Below, one piece after another: positions 7,269 through 16,105 of a stretch of 64,000 bases of DNA. The stretch lies in the NCBI RefSeq assembly GCF_036404855.1, contig NZ_DASWYS010000374.1:1-64000 (forward strand), read 5' to 3'. Within the stretch, counting starts at the first letter, position 1. Every line of letters begins with the position of its first letter. The notes beneath the pieces were generated by a model. The model worked only from the letters and a program-made list of their open reading frames with translations, was not told where the DNA came from and did no database searches. The DNA comes from Pelomonas sp036404855. Its GTDB lineage: Bacteria; Pseudomonadota; Gammaproteobacteria; Burkholderiales; Burkholderiaceae_C. The position numbers were made by a program, and so were the translations under genes.

Positions 7269-9263
7269 TCAGAAGTGGATGCCGCGCATCATCTGCTGCA
7301 GCGCGATGGCTTCCGGCGACAACCCGCCGGCCTTGCCCTTCTCGCCCTTGGCCGCGTCGCTGTCCGGGAACATGCGGAACGACGTGTTCATGACGATCTG
7401 CGCAATGCGCGGCGCCGCGGCGTGCAGCATCTCGCCCGAAATACCCAGGCGCGTCGCGATGCGCACCGGCTTGCTGATGCAGGCCTGGGCGATCATGTCG
7501 GCCGCCTCTTCCGGCGACAGCGTCGGCACGTTGTTGTAGATCTTCGTCGGCGCGATCATGGGCGTGCGCACCAGCGGCATGTTGATGGTGGTGAAGGTGA
7601 TGCCGGTGTCCGCGAACTCGCTGGAGGCGCAGCGCGTCCACGCATCCAGCGCCGCCTTGGATGCCACGTAGGCGCTGAAGCGAGGCGCGTTGGTCAGCAC
7701 GCCGATGGAGCTGATGTTGACGACATGGCCTCGGCGCTTGGCCACCATGCCGGGCAGCAGGCCCATCGTCACGCGCAGGCACCCGAAGTAGTTCAAGTCC
7801 ATGGTGCGCTGGAAGTCGTGGAAGCGGTCGTAGCTGCTCTCGATGGCGCGGCGGATGGAGCGTCCGGCGTTGTTGATGAGGAAGTCCACACCGCCAAAGT
7901 TCTCGGTGCACCACTGGATCAGGTCGGCGCATCCGCCCTCATCGGCGATGTCGCAGGCAAAGGCGTGGACCTGCGCCTGCTTGCCGGCCTTGTCCTTGAT
8001 TTCCTTGACCGCCTCGTCGAGCTTCGCCTGGTCGCGGGCGCAGATCAACGTGATTGCGCCGGCCTCGGCGAACTTGATGGCCGCAGCCAGGCCGATGCCC
8101 GACGAGCCGCCCGTCACCAGCACCACCTTGCCAGTGGTCGCCCCCTTCAGCGAACGGTCGATAAAGAGATCGGGATCCAGGTGGCGCTCCCAGTAATCCC
8201 ACAAGCGCCAGGCGTAATCGTTCAGGTCGGGGCAGGCGATACCCGAGCCCTTCAGCGCGGCGTCGGTGTCCCGGCAGTCAAAGCGCGTGGGATAGTTGAT
8301 GAAGGTGAACATGTCCTCGGGCAGGCCCAGGTCCTTCATCACCGCGTTGCGGATTCGGCGCACCGGTGCCAACGCCATCAAGCCCTTCTTCACGCTCTTG
8401 GGAATGAAGCCCATCAGCGCCGCGTTGATGAACAGGTTCATCTTGGGCGCGTGCGCAGCCTTGCTGAAGATGTCCAGCACGTCGCCGACGCGGTAGCCCT
8501 TCGGGTCCACGAGGTGATAACAGCCCTGACCCTTGCTGACCTTGTGCGAGATGTGGTCCAGCGCGTCGACGACGAAGTCCACCGGCACGATGTTCATGCG
8601 GCCGCCTTCCAGGCCCACGCTGGGCATCCACGGTGGCAGGATCTGGCGCATGCGCTGGATCAGCTTGAACACGTAGTACGGCCCGTCGATCTTGTCCATC
8701 TCGCCGGTGGTCGAATCGCCAACCACCATGGCGGGGCGGTACACCGTCCAGGGCCGCTTGCACTCCTTGCGCACGAGTTTCTCGCTCTCGTGCTTGGTCA
8801 TGAAGTACGGGTGATCGAGGTTCTCGGCCTCATCGAACATGTCCTCGCGGAACACGCCCTCGTACAGCCCCGCCGCGGCGATGGAGCTGACGTGGTGAAC
8901 GTGCCCCGCCTCGATCGCCTGCGCGAACTCCACCATGCTGCGGGTGCCCTCGATGTTGACGGCGACCTGCGACTCCTCGTCGGCGGAGAGATCGTAGACC
9001 GCGGCAAGGTGGTACAGATGGTCGATCCGGCCCTTGAGGCCCTTGATGACATCGCCGGCCACGCCCAGCTTCTTGCTCGTCAGGTCGCCATGGACAGGGA
9101 TGGCACGCGTCTTGGACACGCCCCAGTAGGCCAGCAGATCGGGGACCTTGCCGGCGCTCTCCTCGCGCATCAGGAAGTAGACCGTGCTGCCACGCCGCGC
9201 CAGCAGCTTCTTGACGAGTCGCTTGCCGATGAAGCCGGTAGCGCCGGTGACGAAATACTGCAT
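7269..9263 (-). CDS. Two-domain fatty acyl-CoA reductase (wax-ester type, Marinobacter FAR-like)
   Basis: The chosen ATG (9263) has AGGAG six bases upstream and gives 664 residues beginning MQYFVTGATGFIGKRLV; a longer frame from 9356 would add 31 unrelated residues. Domain 1 (1 to about 365) is an extended SDR / male-sterility fold: TGATGFIG at 6-13, YFMTK catalytic pair Tyr153 and Lys157, and a GGRMNIVPVDFVVDALDHI segment. Domain 2 (about 375 to 630) is a classical SDR: VTGGSSGIG at 383-391, NNAG at 464-467, Tyr532 and Lys536. The order, length and many stretches (HVVNISSIGVLTNAPRFSAY, TINMPLVRTPMIAPTKIY, C-terminal MRGIHF) match, from memory, the Marinobacter reductase that converts fatty acyl-CoA to alcohol for wax esters. 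Its own terminator suggests it is monocistronic. Confidence 0.88.
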   Translation of the reverse strand: MQYFVTGATGFIGKRLVKKLLARRGSTVYFLMREESAGKVPDLLAYWGVSKTRAIPVHGDLTSKKLGVAGDVIKGLKGRIDHLYHLAAVYDLSADEESQVAVNIEGTRSMVEFAQAIEAGHVHHVSSIAAAGLYEGVFREDMFDEAENLDHPYFMTKHESEKLVRKECKRPWTVYRPAMVVGDSTTGEMDKIDGPYYVFKLIQRMRQILPPWMPSVGLEGGRMNIVPVDFVVDALDHISHKVSKGQGCYHLVDPKGYRVGDVLDIFSKAAHAPKMNLFINAALMGFIPKSVKKGLMALAPVRRIRNAVMKDLGLPEDMFTFINYPTRFDCRDTDAALKGSGIACPDLNDYAWRLWDYWERHLDPDLFIDRSLKGATTGKVVLVTGGSSGIGLAAAIKFAEAGAITLICARDQAKLDEAVKEIKDKAGKQAQVHAFACDIADEGGCADLIQWCTENFGGVDFLINNAGRSIRRAIESSYDRFHDFQRTMDLNYFGCLRVTMGLLPGMVAKRRGHVVNISSIGVLTNAPRFSAYVASKAALDAWTRCASSEFADTGITFTTINMPLVRTPMIAPTKIYNNVPTLSPEEAADMIAQACISKPVRIATRLGISGEMLHAAAPRIAQIVMNTSFRMFPDSDAAKGEKGKAGGLSPEAIALQQMMRGIHF

Positions 9264-9450
9264 GCGGGTCTCCTGATTGTTGGATTGAGAGGCGGTCTCG
9301 CTTGATTCTTCCCCATCGTCGGAAGCACTCCGCTGCGCACTTTCCCCAGGCGCCATCGTAGAGCGCGCACACTAGGAATCGCCGTGCCGGAGTCGTTGCA
9401 GGCCGCTACAGTGCCGTCACCGACTCGCAAACCTCGCAAGGACATCCACC

Positions 9451-10119
9451 ATGGTCAAGAAGCTCCAGAAGATGGCTGACAAGAAGAAGGCCTCGGCTGC
9501 CACCGGCTTCCCCGCTGGGCTGCTCGACGGCGCGATGGCACAGAACGTCAAGGACAGCGCCCAGCAGATCTGGGCTGCCGGTCTCGCCTCCTTCGCCAAG
9601 GCCCAGGGTGAAGGCTCCAAGGTCTTCGAGGCCCTCGTCTCCGAAGGACTGAAATTGCAGAAGAAGACCCAATCCGCCGCCGAGGAAAAGCTCAGCGCCG
9701 TGGCCAGCAAGGTCAGCGGCATGGCGGGCGACGTCGGCTCCAAGGCTGGCCAGCACTGGGACAAGCTGGAAAGCATCTTCGAGCAGCGCGTCGCCAAGGC
9801 CTTGAAGAGCCTGGGGGTGCCGTCCGCCGGTGATATTGATAACCTCATCAAGCGCATCGACGGCCTGGCTGTGACGGCTGGCCTGAAGGCAGCTCCCGCG
9901 AAGGCGACCAAGAAGGCCGTCGTCAAGAAGGCGGCTGCCGTAAAGAAGACCGTCGCGAAGAAGGTCCCTGCTGCCAAGAAGGCAGTGGCCAAGGCCGCCG
10001 CGCCCGTCAAGGCCGTGGCCAAGAAGGCGACTCCGGCCAGGAAGGCCGCGCCCGCCAGGAAGACTGCACCAGCCAAGAAGGCGCAGGCCACTTCCGAAGG
10101 CAAGGCCGCGCAGGCCTGA
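9451..10119 (+). CDS. PHA granule-associated phasin with histone H1-like tail (PhaF/PhaI type)
   Basis: A 222-residue protein. Residues 1 to about 145 form the phasin family region (AQQIWAAGLASFAKAQGEGSKVFEALVSEG; FEQRVAKALKSLGVPSAGDIDNLIKRID), which coats polyhydroxyalkanoate granules. Residues from about 148 to the end are a Lys/Ala/Pro tail with repeated AKK, KKA and PARKAAPARK units, like PhaF of Pseudomonas, whose tail binds DNA and ties granules to the nucleoid. AAGGA lies eight bases before the ATG. The patatin-like gene follows after 17 bases. Low-complexity tail length often varies between strains. Confidence 0.9.
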   Translation: MVKKLQKMADKKKASAATGFPAGLLDGAMAQNVKDSAQQIWAAGLASFAKAQGEGSKVFEALVSEGLKLQKKTQSAAEEKLSAVASKVSGMAGDVGSKAGQHWDKLESIFEQRVAKALKSLGVPSAGDIDNLIKRIDGLAVTAGLKAAPAKATKKAVVKKAAAVKKTVAKKVPAAKKAVAKAAAPVKAVAKKATPARKAAPARKTAPAKKAQATSEGKAAQA

Positions 10120-10136
10120 GCTAGTTCCCTCCCACG

Positions 10137-11393
10137 ATGAGCCAACCGAAGAAGATCGGTCTGGCCCTGGCAGGCGGAGGCCCACTGGGCGCCATCTATG
10201 AGGTTGGCGCCCTTTGTGCTTTGGAGGAGGCCATCGACGGCCTGGACTTCACCGCCTGTGACGGCTACATCGGTGTCAGCGCGGGCGGCTTCATCGCCGC
10301 GGGCCTGGCCAACGGCATGACGCCGCGCCAGCTCTGCGCCGCCTTCATCGAGAACACCGCCGAGGCACCGGACCGCTTCGACCCCGCGGAACTGTTGCAG
10401 CCGGCCTGGGCCGAGTTCGGCGAGCGACTGCGCCTGCTGCCGGGCCTGCTGGCCGACGCCGCGCGTGAGGTGGTGCTGGAGGGCCGCTCCATGCTCGGCG
10501 CCGTCGAACGCCTTGGCCGCGTGCTGCCCACCGGGCTGCTCTCAAGCGACCGCTTCGGTGCAGCGTTGCAGCGGGTCTTTGCCGAGCCCGGTCGCAGCAA
10601 CGATTTCCGCGCGCTTCGCCACCGCCTCGTGCTGGTCGCCACCGACCTGGACAGCGGAGACGCCATCCCGTTCGGCGCCGAGGGCTGGGACCATGTGCCC
10701 ATCGCCCAGGCCGTGCAGGCCAGCGCCGCACTGCCAGGGCTGTTCCCGCCGGTCGAGATCGACGGCAGGCACTACGTGGACGGTGCGCTGAAGAAGACGC
10801 TGCACGCCTCCGTACTGCTGGACCGCGGCCTGGACCTGCTGATCTGCCTGAACCCGCTGGTGCCTTACGAGAGCAACCGGATGTCGCCGCGCGACGCGCG
10901 TTCGCGCAAGGCGAAGAAGCTGGCCCACAAGCTGGGCCGCCCCGCCGTGCGCGCGCTGCAGCCGCGTATCCACCGGCTGGTGGACGGTGGCCTGCCGCTG
11001 GTGCTGTCGCAGACCTTCCGCTCCCTGATTCACTCGCGCCTGGCGCTAGGCCTGAAAGGCTACGAGCGCTCGCATCCGCAGACCGACATCGTGCTGTTCG
11101 AACCCAATCCGCGCGACGCCGAGATCTTCCTGGCCAACACCTTCAGCTACGGCCAGCGCCGTCGCCTCGCCGAGCATGCCTACCAGGCCACGCGCGAGCT
11201 GCTGCGCCAGCGAGCCGACACGCTGAAGCCGCAGTTCCGGCGCGCCGGGCTGACGCTGCGTGAGGACAAGCTGGCCGACCTCGAGGTCCGGCTGCTGCCC
11301 GTGCCGGGCGAGACGCGCATGGAGCAGGCCCTGCGCTCGCTGCGCGGCTCGCTGAGAGTGCTCGAAGCTAGGCGTCCACCAGCCGCCGCGTGA
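10137..11393 (+). CDS. Patatin-like phospholipase family protein
   Basis: A 418-residue Ser-Asp dyad hydrolase. GLALAGGGPLGAIYEVGAL holds the glycine-rich oxyanion loop (about residues 8 to 18), GVSAGG the nucleophile Ser48, and YVDGALKKT the catalytic Asp in a DGA motif. No signal peptide is visible, so it is probably cytoplasmic or granule-associated. It lies 17 bases after the phasin gene; a role in lipid or PHA-granule turnover is suggested by context, since some patatin-like proteins attack storage polyesters, but phospholipase activity is equally possible. The 3-prime end overlaps the convergent hydroxylase gene by 26 bases. Confidence 0.9.
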   Translation: MSQPKKIGLALAGGGPLGAIYEVGALCALEEAIDGLDFTACDGYIGVSAGGFIAAGLANGMTPRQLCAAFIENTAEAPDRFDPAELLQPAWAEFGERLRLLPGLLADAAREVVLEGRSMLGAVERLGRVLPTGLLSSDRFGAALQRVFAEPGRSNDFRALRHRLVLVATDLDSGDAIPFGAEGWDHVPIAQAVQASAALPGLFPPVEIDGRHYVDGALKKTLHASVLLDRGLDLLICLNPLVPYESNRMSPRDARSRKAKKLAHKLGRPAVRALQPRIHRLVDGGLPLVLSQTFRSLIHSRLALGLKGYERSHPQTDIVLFEPNPRDAEIFLANTFSYGQRRRLAEHAYQATRELLRQRADTLKPQFRRAGLTLREDKLADLEVRLLPVPGETRMEQALRSLRGSLRVLEARRPPAAA

Positions 11394-12534
11394 TTGCCGC
11401 GCGGAGTGGTGGCACGTGCCGGGCCAGGTCGATGACGGCCCGACGCAGCACCAGCACCGGCGCACGGTCATCCGTGAAGAACCGCACCAGCGCATTGGTG
11501 CCGGCGTACAGCGGACCGGCCGCACGGCGGTGTTCGGCCTCATAGGCCAGCAAAGGCGCCATCTCGCCCGGATCGCGCCCCGGCGCCAGGCGCCTCGACA
11601 GCGCCTCGATGCCGTAGAGCCCCAGGTTGTAGCCGTGCGCAGTGACCGGATGCATGCCCACTGCCGCGTCGCCGATCAGCGCCAGGCGCGGCGCAACGAA
11701 GCGCTGCGCCCAGACCGCGACGAGCGGATAGACATGGCGCGCCCCGGCGACGCGCATGGCGCCCAGCCTCCCCTCGGCCGCGGCCTCGATGGCACCCGCC
11801 AGCGCCGCGTCGTCCATCGCCGCGATCTGCGGCAACCGGGTGTTCTCCACAGTCCACACGGCCGAACTGCGGTGACCAGTCTTGGGCAGCAGCGCCAGCG
11901 TATGGCCCTCGAGAAAGCACTCCTGCGCCAGGCCTTCGTGGTCGCGCTCGTGCTCAAGTGGCACCAGCAGCGCGCTGCGGCCGAAGTCTTGGTGGCGGGC
12001 AGCGATGCCAGCGAGGCGTCTCAGCGGCGAGAAGCGGCTGTCGGCGGCGACGACCAGCAACGCCTCGTGACGCTCGCCGCAGCGCGTCTGCACGGCTGCG
12101 GCCCCGGCCTCGCGCCGGAAGCCGGTGACCACCTGCCCGCAGCGGATGTCGATGCCACGCTGCTGCGCCGCCTGCCAGGCCGCGGCGCGGATGCGATGGT
12201 TTGGGGCCAGCCAGCCGAGATCCTGCCCGTCGGCCTCGAAAGGCAAGGGCGTGCGCGTGCCGCTGGAGCGCACGCTGGCGCGGCGCAGCGGCGCGATGTC
12301 GCCCAGCCGCTCCCACAGACCCAGTTGCTCCAGCATGCGACGCGAGCGGTGGGTCAGCGCGATCTCGCGCCCGTCGTCCGCCGGACTTTGCAGCGCGTTG
12401 GCATCGGACTGCTCAAGCACGCGCACACCGAGGCCGCGGTCGTGGAGCGCGCAGGCCAGCGCCAAGCCGGCCGGGCCGGCGCCGCAGATCAGGACTTGGG
12501 GCGCAGGGGCGGTGGGGTCGGCGAGGGCATTCAT
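11368..12534 (-). CDS. FAD-dependent UbiH/UbiF-family hydroxylase (possible UbiM)
   Basis: A 388-residue flavoprotein monooxygenase. QVLICGAGPAGLALACALHDRG is the N-terminal FAD-binding GxGxxG fold; the C-terminal GD motif region reads LALIGDAAVGMHPVTAHGYNLGL, and the central NHRIRAAAWQAA stretch fits ubiquinone-pathway hydroxylases. The MHPVTAHG wording, from memory, matches UbiM, an alternative ring hydroxylase found in some Betaproteobacteria, better than UbiH or UbiF. The expected reaction is hydroxylation of a polyprenylated phenol ring during ubiquinone synthesis. I use the ATG at 12534; an upstream start at 12579 would abut the ABC gene and adds 15 poorly conserved residues. It follows the ABC exporter genes on the same strand. 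Confidence 0.82.
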   Translation of the reverse strand: MNALADPTAPAPQVLICGAGPAGLALACALHDRGLGVRVLEQSDANALQSPADDGREIALTHRSRRMLEQLGLWERLGDIAPLRRASVRSSGTRTPLPFEADGQDLGWLAPNHRIRAAAWQAAQQRGIDIRCGQVVTGFRREAGAAAVQTRCGERHEALLVVAADSRFSPLRRLAGIAARHQDFGRSALLVPLEHERDHEGLAQECFLEGHTLALLPKTGHRSSAVWTVENTRLPQIAAMDDAALAGAIEAAAEGRLGAMRVAGARHVYPLVAVWAQRFVAPRLALIGDAAVGMHPVTAHGYNLGLYGIEALSRRLAPGRDPGEMAPLLAYEAEHRRAAGPLYAGTNALVRFFTDDRAPVLVLRRAVIDLARHVPPLRAAITRRLVDA

Positions 12535-12580
12535 GGCCGCACAGCCTAGGGCGGCAGGCGCAACACCGCCTTGACCCACA

Positions 12581-14371
12581 TCAGCCCGGCTCGGGATCGT
12601 CCTCGGACTCCTCCAGCGTCTGCAGCTCGACGAGACGGCGGTACAGCCCGCCGTCCAGGCCCATCAGCGCCTCGTGCGTGCCGCGCTCCTGCAGGTGGCC
12701 GTGATTGAGGACGAGGATCTGGTCGGCCGCGCGGATGGTGGACAGGCGGTGCGCGATGGCCACCACCGTCACGCGCCCGTGGAGCGCAGCCAGTGCCTCG
12801 CCGACGAGCCGCTCGGTTGCGCTGTCGATGTTGCTGGTAGCCTCGTCCAGGAACAGGATGCGCGGCGCGCCGGCCAGTGCCCGTGCCATCGCGAGCAGCT
12901 GCTTCTGGCCAGTGGAAACGCGAGCGCCGCCCTCACCCAGCCGGGTGTCATAGCCCTGTGGCAGTGCGGCGATGAAGTCGTGGGCGCGGGCAGCCCGGGC
13001 CGCATCCTCGACGTCCTCTTCCGAGATGCCAGGCCGGCCCATCGCGATGTTGTCGCGCACGCTGGCCGACATCAGAAAGGGCTCCTGCGGCACCAGGCCC
13101 ACCGCATCGCGGAAGGCGGCGTCGGGGATGGCGGCCAGAGACTGGCCGTCCACCGTGATGCGGCCCAGCTGAGCCGTGTAGAAGCGCAAAAGCAGCGACA
13201 GCAGCGTGCTCTTGCCGCTCCCCGTGTGGCCCACGATGCCAACAAATGTGCCAGCCGGGATGTCCACGTCCACATGGTGCAGCACGGGCCGATCCGGGTC
13301 GTAGCCGAAGCTCAGGCCCTCGATGCGGATGCCGCCCTGAGCGATTCCATGGCCGTCCTGTGCCGGGCCGCGGCGCTCGTCCTCCTCCAGCAGCGTGCGC
13401 ACTCGTGCCGCAGCCACCATGGCCTGCTGCAACTGGCCGAACTGCATGGTGATCTGGATCAGCGGCTCCACGACACGGGCGATGTAGGCCAGGAAGGCAT
13501 ACAGCAGGCCCACTTCCAGTCCCGACAGCTCACGTCGGCCGAAGCTGTAGATGACCGTCACGAGCAGCAGCACGTTCATCAGGTCCAGTGCCGGACGAAG
13601 CAGCCAGGCGTTCGCGCGCAGCTCGGCGATGCGTGACAGCCGGTGCTCGGCGTTGGTGGTCTCGAAGCGCTGACCGAAGCGGCTGGCCGCGCCGCTGGCC
13701 TGCAGCACCGCCATGCCGGCCATGCTCTCGGCCATCTGCGCGTTGATGTCGCTGCGCAGCTGGCGCGTGCGCGCGACGGCTGGCGCAGAAAGCTTTTGGT
13801 AGCCCAGGATGATGACGACCATGGCCGGCACCAGCGTCGCGACGATGAGCATCAGCCGCCAGTCGAGGAAGGCCATCGCGACCAGCGAGCCGGCGACGAC
13901 GATGGTCGAGTCCAGCATCACATACAGCACCTGTCGGTAAAGCTGGTTGACCGACTCGGTGTCGTTGGTGACGCGGCTGACAAGCTGCCCGGTGATGGCC
14001 TTGTCGAAGAAGGCCATGGGTAACGCAAGCACATGCGCGTAGACGCGCTCGCGCAGCCGCAGCACCGAGCGGCGGGCGACACCGGCCATGCGCGACAGCT
14101 GCGCGTAGCGTACCCACGACGCGGCCCAGCCGGTCAGGAGCACCAGGGCCAACAGCGTGGCCATCTCGCCGAAATCGTAACTGCCCGGCAGCAGGTGGTG
14201 GTCGATGTAGCGCTTGCCGAGGATGGGCGCCAGCACCTCCAGGCCGGCGGCGATGACCAGCCACAGCCCCCCACGCAGCAGGTGCGGCTTCTCGGGCCGA
14301 GCGGCGTCGAGGAGCAGGCCCACGCTCTGCCAAGGCTTCTCGTGGTTCTTCGCAGTCTCAGGCGCTCTCAA
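12581..14371 (-). CDS. ABC exporter half-transporter, MdlB-like
   Basis: A 596-residue half-transporter with an N-terminal six-helix membrane domain (about 20 to 320) and a C-terminal ATPase. Walker A is GHTGSGKST, the Q-loop VPQEPFL, the signature VSTGQKQLLAMARAL, Walker B ILFLDEATSNIDS with the catalytic Glu intact, and the H-loop IAHRLST. The divergent signature (STGQK rather than LSGGQ) is also my recollection for E. coli MdlB. The start is TTG at 14371, overlapping the partner gene by 14 bases, with GAGG six bases upstream; no Met is available until well into the first helices. With the adjacent gene it should form a heterodimeric multidrug or lipid exporter. Confidence 0.92.
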   Translation of the reverse strand: MRAPETAKNHEKPWQSVGLLLDAARPEKPHLLRGGLWLVIAAGLEVLAPILGKRYIDHHLLPGSYDFGEMATLLALVLLTGWAASWVRYAQLSRMAGVARRSVLRLRERVYAHVLALPMAFFDKAITGQLVSRVTNDTESVNQLYRQVLYVMLDSTIVVAGSLVAMAFLDWRLMLIVATLVPAMVVIILGYQKLSAPAVARTRQLRSDINAQMAESMAGMAVLQASGAASRFGQRFETTNAEHRLSRIAELRANAWLLRPALDLMNVLLLVTVIYSFGRRELSGLEVGLLYAFLAYIARVVEPLIQITMQFGQLQQAMVAAARVRTLLEEDERRGPAQDGHGIAQGGIRIEGLSFGYDPDRPVLHHVDVDIPAGTFVGIVGHTGSGKSTLLSLLLRFYTAQLGRITVDGQSLAAIPDAAFRDAVGLVPQEPFLMSASVRDNIAMGRPGISEEDVEDAARAARAHDFIAALPQGYDTRLGEGGARVSTGQKQLLAMARALAGAPRILFLDEATSNIDSATERLVGEALAALHGRVTVVAIAHRLSTIRAADQILVLNHGHLQERGTHEALMGLDGGLYRRLVELQTLEESEDDPEPG

Positions 14372-16094
14372 GGCTGGCCTCGATCTGTTGATAGCGCCAT
14401 TGCGAGGCGTACCAGCCGCCCAGCACCAGCAGCTGCTGGTGCGTGCCGCGCTCGATGATATGGCCCTGCTTCAACACCATGACCTCGTCCGCATCCATGA
14501 CCGCCGACAGGCGATGCGCGATGACGATGACGCTGCGGTCGGGCCGCGCCGACCTCAGCTCACGCAGGTGGTCGAGGATGGCCGTCTCGGTGCCGGTGTC
14601 CACGGCCGACAGCGCATCGTCCAGCACCAGCAGCGGCGCATCGCTCAACAGGGCACGGGCGATGGCGACGCGCTGGCGCTGGCCGCCGGACAGCGTCACG
14701 CCGCGCTCGCCCACCTCGGTGGCATAGCCCCCGGGCAGCCGCGCGATGTCGTCGTGCACGGCCGCCAGCCGCGCCGCCGCTTCGATCTCATCTCGGCTGG
14801 CGGCGGGCCTGGCCAGCGCGATGTTGTCGGCCACTGACGCCGAGAACAAGAAGGGCTCCTGAGGCACCCAGGCAATGTGCCCGCGCAGCGTCGCCAACGG
14901 CAGCTCGGGCAGCGCGACGCCGCCCAGCGTGAGTCGGCCCGCATCGGGCTCGGCCTGGCGCAGCAGCAGGCGCACCAGCGTGGACTTGCCCGCACCTGTC
15001 GCGCCGACAATGCCTAGCGTACGGCCCGGTGCCAACGTGAAGTCCACCTGCTCGACGGCAGGCCGCTTGGCGCCGGGGAAACTGAACGTCAGCGACTCGG
15101 CCCGCAGCGAGGCCTGCGCCGGCAGCGCCGCCCTGCCCTCATCGGCCAGTGTCAGCGGCGCATCCAGCACCGGCGCCAGCCGGCCCCAGGCCGCGCGGCC
15201 GCGTTCCAGCAGCGCCAGCACCCAGCCGGCCGCGAACATCGGCCAGATCAGTTGGCCCAGGTACATCGTGAAGGCCGTCAGCTGTCCGATGCTGATCTCG
15301 CCGCGCGCCACCAGCCACCCACCCACGCCCAGTGCGATGGCCGTCGCGGCAGACAGCGTCATGCCGACGGCCGGCTCATAGGCCGCCTCCCAGCGCTGCG
15401 AGCGGAAGCTGGCCTCTGCCGCGCGGTCGGCAAGGCCGCCGAACTGCGCCTCGCTGCGCGCCACCAAGCCCAGCGAGCGCACGGTGCGCACGCCGGCCAG
15501 ACTCTCCTGCACCTGCTGGTTCAGGTCGCCGAATCGGGTCAGCGAATCCTGTGCGGCCTGATGCAGATGCTTGGAGATCCACCAGAACGCCAGCCCCATC
15601 AGGGGGAAGGGCAGCAACGCCGCCAGGCCCAGGCGCCAGTCGATCGCGATGGTCATCATCGCAAGCACAAGGATTAGCGTCTGCGAGCCGTCGAAACCCG
15701 CCAGCATGGCCTCGCCGGCCGCCTGCTCCACCGTGTCGATGTCGTTGGTTGCCAGCGCCATCAGGTCGCCAGTGCGCTGCGACTGGAAGTAGGCCGGCCC
15801 CTGCAGCGCCAACTGCGCAAACAACCGCGTGCGCAGCCGCGCGCCGAGGCGAAACGATGCCTTGAACAATGTCAGCCGCCAACCCGCGCGCAGCAGATAG
15901 ATGACGAGGCCGGCCACCACGAGCAGGCCCAGTTGCCGCGGCAAAGCATCGCCTTGCAGATCGCCAGCTACGAGGTCGTCGACCACATGGCCCACCTGGC
16001 GCGGGATCCAGACGGTCAGCATCGCGATGCAAGTCAGCATCGCGCCGGCGGCCGCATAGGCGCGCCAATGCTCGCGGATGAACCCCGCAAGCAT
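14358..16094 (-). CDS. ABC exporter half-transporter, MdlA-like
   Basis: A 578-residue half-transporter beginning at ATG 16094 (MLAGFIREHWRAYAAAG); longer open frame upstream is only the symporter gene in another frame. Six membrane helices (about 15 to 300) precede an ATPase with Walker A GATGAGKST, Q-loop VPQEPFLFS, canonical signature LSGGQRQRVAIARAL, and Walker B LLVLDDALSAVDTGTE. The residue after Walker B is Asp instead of the catalytic Glu, so this ATPase site is probably slow, as in other asymmetric heterodimeric exporters. Located 11 bases after the symporter stop and overlapping the MdlB-like start, so all three genes are likely in one transcript. Confidence 0.92.
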   Translation of the reverse strand: MLAGFIREHWRAYAAAGAMLTCIAMLTVWIPRQVGHVVDDLVAGDLQGDALPRQLGLLVVAGLVIYLLRAGWRLTLFKASFRLGARLRTRLFAQLALQGPAYFQSQRTGDLMALATNDIDTVEQAAGEAMLAGFDGSQTLILVLAMMTIAIDWRLGLAALLPFPLMGLAFWWISKHLHQAAQDSLTRFGDLNQQVQESLAGVRTVRSLGLVARSEAQFGGLADRAAEASFRSQRWEAAYEPAVGMTLSAATAIALGVGGWLVARGEISIGQLTAFTMYLGQLIWPMFAAGWVLALLERGRAAWGRLAPVLDAPLTLADEGRAALPAQASLRAESLTFSFPGAKRPAVEQVDFTLAPGRTLGIVGATGAGKSTLVRLLLRQAEPDAGRLTLGGVALPELPLATLRGHIAWVPQEPFLFSASVADNIALARPAASRDEIEAAARLAAVHDDIARLPGGYATEVGERGVTLSGGQRQRVAIARALLSDAPLLVLDDALSAVDTGTETAILDHLRELRSARPDRSVIVIAHRLSAVMDADEVMVLKQGHIIERGTHQQLLVLGGWYASQWRYQQIEASLESA

Positions 16095-16105
16095 GCGCGA
16101 TAGGC

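Noticed and set aside
9264..9356. A longer N-terminus for the acyl-CoA reductase
   Set aside because: The downstream ATG has a strong ribosome site and starts exactly at the conserved MxYFVTGATGFIG; the extra 31 residues are polar and unrelated.
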